A DNA stretch of 64,000 bases from Sporosarcina sp. PTS2304 (GTDB lineage: Bacteria; Bacillota; Bacilli; Bacillales_A; Planococcaceae): positions 1,426,001 through 1,490,000 of the forward strand of contig NZ_CP031230.1 of assembly GCF_003351785.1 (NCBI RefSeq), read 5' to 3'. Of this stretch, positions 1 through 7,907 are shown one piece after another (positions within the stretch are counted from its first letter, which is position 1; every line of letters begins with the position of its first letter). The position numbers and the translations under genes were made by a program. Below the pieces are notes generated by a model. The model ran no database searches. It worked only from the letters and a program-made list of their open reading frames with translations, and was not told the origin of the DNA.

Positions 1-628
1 GTTTCATCTCGCGCGTACTACTCAATATGTCTTTATAAGGTCCAGATTTAATTGTCGGGAAATCTACACCGTACTTTTCTGCAAGTTTACCATAATTGAT
101 CGACTGCATAATGACACCTATAGATCCCGTTAACGTTTCGGGATGTACGAAGATTTTCTCTGCAGGAGCAGAAATATAATATCCTCCTGAAGCTGCCATT
201 CCACCCATAGCGACATAGATAGGGATTTCTTTCGTTTTTTGAATTTCAACAAACGCATCGTAAATGTCGGACGACTCCAACACACCGCCACCTGGTGAAT
301 TAACAGACAACACAATCCCTTTTACCGTTTCGTCATTTTGCAGTTCATTTAACTGTGCCATAAAGCGTTGATGATTGTATTCAGCCCCACTAAACAGAGA
401 AGCTGTTCCTGTATCTTGAATGACACCATCCACTGTTAGTACGGCAATACGTTCATTTGCACTCCCTTCTTCCACTACGGTCTCCTGCAAGTCTGAATCC
501 ATTGCAGTGATTTCACTTAGCATCGTATTCCAATCCCTCGTGAAAAACCATGACATAGAATTGACACCAACCGACACGAAAATCAATATTGTTGCTACTA
601 GTAATGCAATCCATCTTTTTGTCGTCAT
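1..628 (-). CDS. sppA: Signal peptide peptidase SppA, 3' end beyond window
   Basis: Membrane-bound serine protease of the S49 family that cleaves residual signal peptides. About 209 N-terminal residues are visible and the C-terminus lies outside the window. One N-terminal membrane segment (about residues 6-24) is followed by a protease domain. The catalytic serine is Ser147 in GGMAASGGY and the general-base lysine is Lys199 in SGPYKD; both positions coincide with my recollection of the B. subtilis enzyme. The ATG at 628 follows an AAAGGAGG site. It is divergent from the NAD kinase gene, as sppA and ytdI are adjacent in B. subtilis. Identification is secure. Confidence 0.95.
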   Translation of the reverse strand, partial: MTTKRWIALLVATILIFVSVGVNSMSWFFTRDWNTMLSEITAMDSDLQETVVEEGSANERIAVLTVDGVIQDTGTASLFSGAEYNHQRFMAQLNELQNDETVKGIVLSVNSPGGGVLESSDIYDAFVEIQKTKEIPIYVAMGGMAASGGYYISAPAEKIFVHPETLTGSIGVIMQSINYGKLAEKYGVDFPTIKSGPYKDILSSTREMK

Positions 629-732
629 AAAATAATTCCTCCTTTGTCCACATATACCTATACGATTGTAATCGTCCAAATGTTTCATTCATGCTACAAT
701 TAACCTATTAACTTATAAAGGAGTCGTTTTAT

Positions 733-1533
733 ATGAATGCTCAACATACTATTTTTCTATTCAGCAGATTAGATGAAGACACCAAACACAAAAAAACATA
801 CGTTGAAAAAAAGTTGAAAAAAGAAGGTTTTTTGCTGACAGGCGACCACACGAAAGCGAATGTAATCATTAGTATTGGAAGTGACGGCACGTTCCTTCAA
901 GCTGTCCGAAAAACTGATTTTCGTCAAGACTGCGTCTACCTCGGTTTGTCAGTAAAAGGCGCGCATGGAGTGTATTGCGATTTCAAATATGATGAAATCA
1001 GTACGTTGATTCTTGCTTTACGACAAGCGCAACTAGAAGAACGGCACTATCCACTACTTGAAGTGACGATTAATCAGCACAAACCATTCTATTGTTTAAA
1101 TGAATTTAGTATTCGATCCGCCATCATTCGCACATTTGTTATGGATATATTCATTGATGACTTACTATTCGAAACATTCTTGGGAGATGGTCTTATCATT
1201 TCTACACCAACAGGAAGTACTGCTTATAACAAATCGGTACGTGGAGCAGTTATAGATCCATTGTTGCCTTGTTTTCAAGTGACAGAGCTGGCTTCAGTTA
1301 ATAATAATCGATACCGGACGCTCGGGACTTCCTTTATTTTGAGTGGCAACCGTAAACTAACTCTCAAAATTAAGCCTGAAGGCAATGAGTTCCCATCAAC
1401 GGCTGCTGACAACGAAGCAATCGGCGTAAACCAAGTAAGAACAGTAGAGGCTGTTTTAAGTGAAAAAGTTATTCGAACAGCTAAACTAACTGATAACTCA
1501 TTCTTTGAAAAAGTTCAGCGTACATTTTTCTGA
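733..1533 (+). CDS. nadK: NAD kinase, YtdI/NadK2 type
   Basis: Phosphorylates NAD to NADP in the cytoplasm. The 266 residues match the YtdI-type second NAD kinase of bacilli along their whole length. Visible motifs are the catalytic GSDGT at residues 49-53 (family norm GGDGT), CLNEFS at 121-126 and STPTGSTAYN at 157-166. The Gly-to-Ser change inside the first motif is unusual, but the catalytic aspartate Asp51 is kept. The start is preceded by an AAAGGAG site. The gene is divergent from sppA and ends in a strong bidirectional terminator shared with the convergent acyl-CoA synthetase gene. Confidence 0.93.
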   Translation: MNAQHTIFLFSRLDEDTKHKKTYVEKKLKKEGFLLTGDHTKANVIISIGSDGTFLQAVRKTDFRQDCVYLGLSVKGAHGVYCDFKYDEISTLILALRQAQLEERHYPLLEVTINQHKPFYCLNEFSIRSAIIRTFVMDIFIDDLLFETFLGDGLIISTPTGSTAYNKSVRGAVIDPLLPCFQVTELASVNNNRYRTLGTSFILSGNRKLTLKIKPEGNEFPSTAADNEAIGVNQVRTVEAVLSEKVIRTAKLTDNSFFEKVQRTFF

Positions 1534-1543
1534 ATAATAAGTG

Positions 1544-1592
1544 AAAAAGACTGTCCGAACGTCGAGTCAAATCGACTCCGGACAGTCTTTTT
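1544..1592 (+). terminator. Bidirectional terminator nadK / acyl-CoA synthetase
   Basis: A 14-bp stem, AAAAAGACTGTCCG pairing with CGGACAGTCTTTTT, lies between two convergent genes. There is a T run at the end on either strand. Confidence 0.9.
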
Positions 1593-1597
1593 ATCAA

Positions 1598-3178
1598 TTA
1601 TTTTTGTGTGTCTTGCTCTTTTTTACGCAGTTCCATACGCATAATTTTTCCTGATGTCGTCTTAGGCAACTCATCTAAAAATTCAATTTTACGTGGATAT
1701 TTATAAGGTGCCGTTAATTCTTTCACGTGATTTTGCAACTCCTTGACCAGTTGTTGTTGTTCTGTTTGTACTGTATCACGCAATACGACAAAAGCCTTGA
1801 CTACATTTCCACGTTCTGGATCCGGACTTGCTACTACTGCGCATTCACGGACAGCCGGATGTTTAATCAAGGCATCCTCTACCTCAAATGGACCAATGGT
1901 GTATCCTGAGCTAACGATGATGTCATCTCCGCGACCCTCGAACCAAAAATATCCTTCAGCGTCTTTTTTCGCGCGATCACCTGTAATGTAATAATCGCCT
2001 CTAAATTGCATTTTCGTACGTTCCGGATCATTTAAGTACTCCTGGAATAGTGCAGGAGTCGATTTATGCACTGCTATATCTCCTACTACATCTACCGCAG
2101 CTACTTGTCCATCTTCATTGATAACTTCTACAATATTACCTGGCGTAGGTTTCCCCATAGATCCTGGTCTCGCTTCCATTCCGATCATCGTTCCGACAAG
2201 TAATGTATTCTCGGTCTGGCCATAGCCATCCCGGACATTCAATGAAAATTGATTATCGAAAATATCGATGACTTCACGGTTTAAAGGTTCTCCTGCTGAA
2301 ACAGCACTTTTTAAAGAAGCTAGAGAATAGTCTGTGAGATTTTCAGCCTTTGCTATAAAGCGGTATTCAGTCGGTGTACAGCATAGCACATTCACTTGGT
2401 ATTCATCTAGAAACGTCAAGTATTTATCAACATTAAATTTCCCATTGTAGACAAATCCTGTAGCTCCACTTCCAAGCACGGATAAAAATGGAGTCCAAAT
2501 CCACTTTTGCCACCCTGGAGCAGCGGTAGCCCAAACGACATCTCCTTCTTCGATACCAAGCCAATTCGGTGCAGTCGTTCGTAAGTGTGCATATCCCCAA
2601 CCATGCGTGTGTACGACACCTTTTGGTTTCCCTGTCGTACCAGACGTATACGATAAAAAGGCTGTATCATCGCTCGCTGTGTCACAAGCATCGAATGTAG
2701 AAGAGGCTGTTTTCTCTTGTTCGGTTAAGGATACTTCCCCTTCTTTCGCTTGACCAATAATGTAGACAGTCACTTGATTAATATTATTCACATGTTCTAG
2801 TTGATCGGTAAATGCATCATAAGCAATAATAGCTTTTGCATCACTATGTTCAATTCGGTATTCAATATCGGAGGAACGCAACATTTCTGAACTAGGTATG
2901 ACAACAAGTCCTGCTTTGAGCGCACCAATATATGTAACATATGCCTCAATCATTCGTGGGACCATTACCAAAACGACATCACCCTTTTTCAAGCCATTCG
3001 CTGTTAATACGTTTGCTGTACGATTAGCAGCTTGAATAAGTTCATCGTAGGTTACTGTTTGTCGCTGGTTTTCTGAATCTACATAAATCAGTGCATTTCT
3101 GTTATCACCTATAGCATATTTTTCAAATTCTGAAACAATGTTGTAGCGTTTTGGCGCTAGCAATTCTTCGCGGTTCAT
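1598..3178 (-). CDS. AMP-forming acyl-CoA synthetase, YtcI/MbcS-like
   Basis: ANL-superfamily ligase that activates a short or branched carboxylate with ATP and CoA. The P-loop-like motif SYTSGTTGKPKG is at about residues 178-189 of the longest frame. A GYGQTE motif follows, and near the C-terminus PKTTSGKIMR carries the lysine required for adenylation. At 526 aa the length is usual. The ATG at 3178 is chosen over that at 3184 because GGGGG sits only about 2 nt before the latter. Position next to an sspA-like gene and thiI matches ytcI of B. subtilis, a family linked to methylbutyryl-CoA synthetase; acetate or propionate remain possible substrates. The C-terminal Gly-Lys motif is of the kind acetylated by AcuA, which is encoded at 21.3 kb; that it is a target here is inference. 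Confidence 0.85.
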   Translation of the reverse strand: MNREELLAPKRYNIVSEFEKYAIGDNRNALIYVDSENQRQTVTYDELIQAANRTANVLTANGLKKGDVVLVMVPRMIEAYVTYIGALKAGLVVIPSSEMLRSSDIEYRIEHSDAKAIIAYDAFTDQLEHVNNINQVTVYIIGQAKEGEVSLTEQEKTASSTFDACDTASDDTAFLSYTSGTTGKPKGVVHTHGWGYAHLRTTAPNWLGIEEGDVVWATAAPGWQKWIWTPFLSVLGSGATGFVYNGKFNVDKYLTFLDEYQVNVLCCTPTEYRFIAKAENLTDYSLASLKSAVSAGEPLNREVIDIFDNQFSLNVRDGYGQTENTLLVGTMIGMEARPGSMGKPTPGNIVEVINEDGQVAAVDVVGDIAVHKSTPALFQEYLNDPERTKMQFRGDYYITGDRAKKDAEGYFWFEGRGDDIIVSSGYTIGPFEVEDALIKHPAVRECAVVASPDPERGNVVKAFVVLRDTVQTEQQQLVKELQNHVKELTAPYKYPRKIEFLDELPKTTSGKIMRMELRKKEQDTQK

Positions 3179-3303
3179 TTTCATTCCCCCTTTTACATAA
3201 TAGTATTAGTATACAAAGACAAAGAGTAAATTTCAAAATTTTATATACTCTCCTAACATTATACTTTTAAAATCAGAATAACATTCATTATTTTTTACAT
3301 ACT

Positions 3304-3337
3304 AAAAAGGCCGTCCCGCATATGCAGGACGACCTTT
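3304..3337 (-). terminator. Terminator of the SASP gene
   Basis: GC-rich hairpin (AAAGGTCGTCC pairing with GGGACGGCCTTT, loop around GCATATGC), followed by a T run on the minus strand directly after the spore protein gene. Confidence 0.85.
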
Positions 3338-3344
3338 CATTTAC

Positions 3345-3551
3345 TTATTTTGAATAACCATTCATTTGAGATTGAGCCTGACGCACTAATCGCTTTGTGA
3401 TTTCTCCGCCGACGGATCCGTTGGCACGCGATGTAGAGTCTGGTCCAAGCTGTACACCAAATTCTGAAGCGATTTCTTCTTTCATCTGGTTAAGAGCTTG
3501 TTGCACTCCTGGAACTAAAAGTTGGTTTGAATTGTTATTGCTGTTTGGCAT
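3345..3551 (-). CDS. Alpha/beta-type small acid-soluble spore protein
   Basis: Binds and protects spore DNA. The 68-aa protein has both family signatures: the germination-protease region around [13 protein letters not shown] and the [16 protein letters not shown] block. The N-terminus is Asn/Ser-rich like SspA. The ATG at 3551 is preferred over an in-frame GTG at 3560, which overlaps the AGGAGGTGA ribosome site. A sigma-G-like promoter lies just upstream, which fits forespore expression. The location between a ytcI-like gene and thiI matches sspA of B. subtilis. This is the clearest evidence that the organism forms spores. Confidence 0.95.
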   Translation of the reverse strand: MPNSNNNSNQLLVPGVQQALNQMKEEIASEFGVQLGPDSTSRANGSVGGEITKRLVRQAQSQMNGYSK

Positions 3552-3573
3552 GTCGTTCACCTCCTCGTGACTA

Positions 3574-3602
3574 TAGAATGGTCACTTTTGAAAAATTCAT
3601 GC
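3574..3602 (-). promoter_or_regulatory. Sigma-G-type promoter of the SASP gene
   Basis: On the minus strand, GCATG (-35) and CATTCTA (-10) are separated by 17 nt. This fits the published sigma-G consensus (GHATR, N17-18, CATNHTA) at every position. It lies about 25 nt upstream of the SASP start codon. Confidence 0.7.
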
Positions 3603-3628
3603 GGGAGATGAAGCAGGTAATATTTTCT

Positions 3629-4831
3629 TTAGAGTAAATCCTCAAATTCCTCCTTTTGCTGTTTGCCGGGAACGCTAGTCACTCGATTTGTCACTGCTTC
3701 TTCCACCATCTCATCAAAGTTTTGGAAGCTCTCATAATAACGAACTTTATCCAGTTGCGGCTTTGTTTTGGAACTTGGTGGTGTGAATACTGTACAGCAG
3801 TCTTCAAATGGGCGAATGGAAATTTCATACGTGCCAATCTTTTGTGCAATTTCTATAATATCTAATTTATCCATCGCAATTAACGGACGAAGAACAGGTG
3901 AAGATGTCACATCATTAATCGCTGTTAAACTTTCCAATGTTTGACTTGCTACTTGCCCCATACTTTCACCTGTAATAAGTCCAAGTACACCTGTCTCTTC
4001 GCGTACACGATCAGCGATTTTCATCATCATTCTTCTCGTAGTCGTCATCGTCAAATTGCTCGGTACTTGCTTAATAATCGCTTGCTGTAATTCTGTGAAA
4101 GGAATGATATGCAAACGAATAGTCGAGCCGAATGTCGTTAATTGTCTAATGATATCTTCCACTTTCTGTAGTGCTAATTCGCTTGTAAAGGGCGGGCTGG
4201 CAAAATGGATAGCATCAAATGCAACACCGCGCTTCATCATCTGATAACCAGCTACAGGACTGTCAATCCCACCTGACAGCAATAACAGAGAGTGCCCATT
4301 CGAGCCTACAGGCATGCCGCCAGCGCCTTTATACGTATGAGAAGAAATATAGGCAGCTTCTCGTTGGATTTCTACATATAATAAAATTTCCGGTTTTTTC
4401 ATTTTTACGATTAACTGAGGATATGCCCGCAATACATGCCCACCCAGCTCTCGCTGGAGTTCACCGGTATCGAGCGGAAATGATTTGTTCGTTCTTTTAA
4501 TATCTACTTTAAAAGTTTTACCCTCTGTTTCCGTTTTGCCTAATACTTTCAGCGAAGTTTCTTTGATCGCTTCAAGAGTTGGTTCGCAAACCGCAATTGG
4601 ACTGAATGATTGAATACCAAAGACAGTCGGTAATATTTCAACCGCCCGGTCAAGATCTTCCAAGCGCTCTGTATAAATGAACATTCTATCTCTTTCCGCA
4701 CGCATCTTCAATGTAGTCAATTCAGATAAAGCGGCTTTAATATTTTCTTTTAACTTTCGAACGAACTTACTTTTATTTTTTCCTTTTAAAGACATCTCAC
4801 CGTATCTGATTAAAATAGTATTCCAGTTCAT
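3629..4831 (-). CDS. thiI: tRNA 4-thiouridine synthase ThiI
   Basis: Uses sulfur from a cysteine desulfurase to make 4-thiouridine in tRNA. The 400-aa protein has an N-terminal ferredoxin-like region, a THUMP domain (about 60-165) and a PP-loop ATPase with SGGIDSP at 186-192. There is no C-terminal rhodanese domain, as is normal for Bacillus-type ThiI. A Cys-Cys pair (345-346, in DCCTVF) may matter for sulfur handling. Its ATG overlaps the stop codon of the upstream cysteine desulfurase gene (ATGA), so the two are translationally coupled and the desulfurase is the likely sulfur donor. Confidence 0.96.
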   Translation of the reverse strand: MNWNTILIRYGEMSLKGKNKSKFVRKLKENIKAALSELTTLKMRAERDRMFIYTERLEDLDRAVEILPTVFGIQSFSPIAVCEPTLEAIKETSLKVLGKTETEGKTFKVDIKRTNKSFPLDTGELQRELGGHVLRAYPQLIVKMKKPEILLYVEIQREAAYISSHTYKGAGGMPVGSNGHSLLLLSGGIDSPVAGYQMMKRGVAFDAIHFASPPFTSELALQKVEDIIRQLTTFGSTIRLHIIPFTELQQAIIKQVPSNLTMTTTRRMMMKIADRVREETGVLGLITGESMGQVASQTLESLTAINDVTSSPVLRPLIAMDKLDIIEIAQKIGTYEISIRPFEDCCTVFTPPSSKTKPQLDKVRYYESFQNFDEMVEEAVTNRVTSVPGKQQKEEFEDLL

Positions 4832-5955
4832 TTTCGAATTCCCCTTTTCACTAATTGCATAAAATCACTAATTGCAGCCTTCAACTGCTGAATTTCATCG
4901 GCTGTTTGGTTTTTGCCAAAGCTTATGCGAATAACGCCTTTCTCAAAATCCTTTGGCAACGCAATAGCTTTAATCACATGACTGGCATCCGACTTTTTCG
5001 ATGAACAAGCACTGGATGTGGAAACAATGATGCCTAGCTCCTGTAAATAATTAACGACAATTTCACCTGTCACGTGACGAAATGCAACGGATAATATATA
5101 GGGTGCGCTCGCATCAGGCGCTAATACTAGGCAATCATCTATTTCATGAAAAAACTGAATGAGCTCTTCACGCCACTGTTGAAATTGCTGCATATTCACT
5201 TCTTCTATTTGTAAACGCGCCGCTTTGGCTAAAGCGGCTGCATGAGGTACAGACACCGTGCCGTCACGCAAATTCCGCTCTTGTCCTCCACCATACGTAA
5301 TGGCTTGAAGACGTAAATTTTTCCGATATGCCAAAAACCCACTGCCTTTTACTCCATGAATTTTGTGTGCGGATAAAGTAACTAGGTCAGGTCCTGTATC
5401 ATCTAGTTTGATCTTCCCGAAGCTCTGCACACAATCTGAATGCAAAACCGCACGGGAATGGCTATGAATAATTTTTGCACATTCAGTGATCGGTTGAATA
5501 GTGCCTATTTCATTGTTCACGTGCATAATACTAACTAATAACGTATCGTGATTCAGTAAGTTTTTTAACTCATCTAGAGATATTCTTCCTTGACGATCCA
5601 CAGATAAATAATCGACATTGAAATTTTTCGTTTCAAGGAACTGGAATACCCGAAGAACAGAAGGGTGTTCAATAGCAGTTGTTATTAAATGCCGCCCTTT
5701 GCGTTGATTTGCATAGACATATCCTAATATAGCAAGATTATTCGCTTCCGTACCGCCAGAAGTGAAAATACCTTCAGATAAGCCAAGATCAATTGACTGA
5801 AGTAATTGGGTGCGTGCCTTTTCCAATAATTTTTCCGCTCGCTTCCCCGCTACATGTATAGATGCAGGATTTGCAAAATAGCTAGTAGAAACTTCCATAA
5901 ACGTACGAAGGACACGTTCATCTGCTTGGGTCGTTGCACTATGATCAAAATACAT
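4828..5955 (-). CDS. Cysteine desulfurase, NifS/NifZ type
   Basis: PLP enzyme that takes sulfur from cysteine and, by its coupling to thiI, probably supplies ThiI. The protein is 375 aa from the ATG at 5955, which has a strong AAGGAAGG site. A longer open frame to 6027 would read through the ezrA terminator and is rejected. Visible are HSATT near the N-terminus, the PLP lysine Lys198 in LSAHKIHG, and the catalytic loop cysteine Cys317 in STSSACSS. It corresponds in position to nifZ of B. subtilis (order nifZ-thiI). Confidence 0.94.
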   Translation of the reverse strand: MYFDHSATTQADERVLRTFMEVSTSYFANPASIHVAGKRAEKLLEKARTQLLQSIDLGLSEGIFTSGGTEANNLAILGYVYANQRKGRHLITTAIEHPSVLRVFQFLETKNFNVDYLSVDRQGRISLDELKNLLNHDTLLVSIMHVNNEIGTIQPITECAKIIHSHSRAVLHSDCVQSFGKIKLDDTGPDLVTLSAHKIHGVKGSGFLAYRKNLRLQAITYGGGQERNLRDGTVSVPHAAALAKAARLQIEEVNMQQFQQWREELIQFFHEIDDCLVLAPDASAPYILSVAFRHVTGEIVVNYLQELGIIVSTSSACSSKKSDASHVIKAIALPKDFEKGVIRISFGKNQTADEIQQLKAAISDFMQLVKRGIRK

Positions 5956-5990
5956 GAATAAATCCTTCCTTTTCAATAAGAATGAGCGAA

Positions 5991-6021
5991 ACAAAGCCAC
6001 CGGACGGGCCGGTGGCTTTGT
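5991..6021 (-). terminator. ezrA terminator
   Basis: A 13-bp perfect stem (ACAAAGCCACCGG) with a short loop lies 11 nt after the ezrA stop on the minus strand. It supports the short start of the downstream desulfurase gene. Confidence 0.85.
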
Positions 6022-6031
6022 CAACATATCT

Positions 6032-7723
6032 TTATACTTTCTGATGAAGCGTATTTTGAATTTTCTTCATGGCACCTGGCTCTACTTCTTCAACTGCAGT
6101 TGCCGCTTCTTCTAATGCGCGTAAATAACGATATTGCATAAAAGACTCTTCCGCTTGCAGTAATTTTTCATGGACATGCGGGTGAGATGCGCGGTAACGG
6201 TTACCATACTGGATAATACGTTCTACAAGCAACGCATTTTCTACCATATCATCCGCTTTATCACAAACATCCTCAACGACTGCAGCTGCTTTTTGAACAT
6301 ATGATTCAACTAACGCCATATTCAGTGGAACTTCTTCCAAACTTTGTTTGACGATAAAAATCTGTTCATCCGCTTCTTCCAACTGAATTTCCATATCATC
6401 AGGAACTCCCGGAATATTGGCGCGGTGTAAGTTGCGATCTGCAATATGAAGTTGTTGAGAAAGTGCGGCTAGTCGAGAGCGCACCATATTTTCATCAATC
6501 CGAAGATTTTTTATACGATTGCTAAACTTCGTGTGCTCTTCTGCAATTCTATCTAGTTCTTCTGTAATCCCTTGAAGTTCAATCTGGCGTTCCGAGTAAG
6601 CAGATTCATGACGTTCTTGACGTTCAATGTAATCTTCTACTCGTTTAGCTAACGCATGTAACTTCTGCATTCCTTGATGTGGAATTTGAGATTCAGCTTC
6701 ATCCAAACGATAACTCTCTTGCACAAATTTCAACTCTTCAATCGTATCTTGGATTGAATATTGAAGCTCTTCAAAAAGATCCAATGCAGGCTCCCAATGT
6801 TCTTCAACATAATGACGGGAACTAACTTCTTCTTCAAGCACATCATAGAAAGATTCGATTTCATCATGAATTTCTTCTACTTCATGTGCAACTTCTTCTA
6901 CGTCTAGACGCGCAAGAAGTTGACGAAGGTCTACAAGACGTTGTTCGATTTTATCGAAACGCTCCGGCAGCTTCAAATGTCCAAGATAGTAAGCTTGTCC
7001 TTCCATTTCAATAATCCCTTTGCGCAACTCACGCAATGCTGTTGGAATTTTGGTTTGCAGTTCCGTCAATAACGTCGGAATCTCTTGCAATAAGTAGGAG
7101 AAATGTTCTTCCTTATCCGCCAATGTAATAACGATTTCGCGTGCTTGCAAATAGTTTCCACTTTCAATCAACGCGTCATATTGCTCAAATCTCGGATTGA
7201 ACGATTCCCACACTTTCTCCAAAGGATCCACCGCAGGTCCAAATGAGTATTGATGAGCTAAAATTCGCTTACGAGCTGCACGGTGAGTTTCTTTAATCGT
7301 TTCCATTTCGACACGATTCTTCTCTTCGCTTCCGATCAACTCATTGAGTTCTTTCAGCAGATCGCGCATTTCTCTTTCACATTGCGCTAAGATCTCCACA
7401 ATTTGTTTCTTCGTCTCAGTTGCTTTTTTGAAGCGGAGACGATCGACTTGACTCTCTGCATCCAGTAAAAGCAAATCGACCTTTGGCAAGCGTTCGTCAA
7501 TTACTTCTGTCCAAGTGTTGCGCCAGCTCTCGAACATATTTTCCGTTTCGCCTGTCATATTCAATTGCTTTACTTTCATCATCTCTTCAAATATCGGTTT
7601 ATTTTGAATTTGTAATTTCTCTTGTTCCATCTTATTGATTTCTTCTAAGTGCTTCTTTCTAGAAAGAAATGCCATGACCGCTAGAACAATAAGAATAATT
7701 AATGGAATGATGAAATATATCAT
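6032..7723 (-). CDS. ezrA: Septation ring formation regulator EzrA
   Basis: Membrane-anchored cytoplasmic protein that limits FtsZ ring formation and coordinates septal growth. At 563 aa it has the usual length. The topology is typical: one N-terminal membrane helix (residues 2-18, rich in Ile/Leu/Val) with a very short outside end, then a long charged spectrin-like coiled-coil region to the C-terminus. It lies upstream of the desulfurase/thiI pair as in B. subtilis. A TATAAT-like element lies about 50-60 nt upstream on the minus strand. Confidence 0.95.
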   Translation of the reverse strand: MIYFIIPLIILIVLAVMAFLSRKKHLEEINKMEQEKLQIQNKPIFEEMMKVKQLNMTGETENMFESWRNTWTEVIDERLPKVDLLLLDAESQVDRLRFKKATETKKQIVEILAQCEREMRDLLKELNELIGSEEKNRVEMETIKETHRAARKRILAHQYSFGPAVDPLEKVWESFNPRFEQYDALIESGNYLQAREIVITLADKEEHFSYLLQEIPTLLTELQTKIPTALRELRKGIIEMEGQAYYLGHLKLPERFDKIEQRLVDLRQLLARLDVEEVAHEVEEIHDEIESFYDVLEEEVSSRHYVEEHWEPALDLFEELQYSIQDTIEELKFVQESYRLDEAESQIPHQGMQKLHALAKRVEDYIERQERHESAYSERQIELQGITEELDRIAEEHTKFSNRIKNLRIDENMVRSRLAALSQQLHIADRNLHRANIPGVPDDMEIQLEEADEQIFIVKQSLEEVPLNMALVESYVQKAAAVVEDVCDKADDMVENALLVERIIQYGNRYRASHPHVHEKLLQAEESFMQYRYLRALEEAATAVEEVEPGAMKKIQNTLHQKV

Positions 7724-7907
7724 CTTACTATGATCCCCCTATCCCACACTTCGCGCATAAAGTGACTACTATAGATATTATAGTATATCGTAACATGTTT
7801 AAAGCAATTTCGTCTTGTTAAAACATATTTTTTGAAAAATAGTAGAAAACTTATCATTTATCGAAGCAATAAAGGCAGTTACGTGACGAATTAGAGCCTG
7901 GTTCTGA

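Noticed and set aside
5956..6027. 24-residue N-terminal extension of the cysteine desulfurase
   Set aside because: It would be translated from the ezrA terminator hairpin; the internal ATG has a strong ribosome site and the family-typical start.
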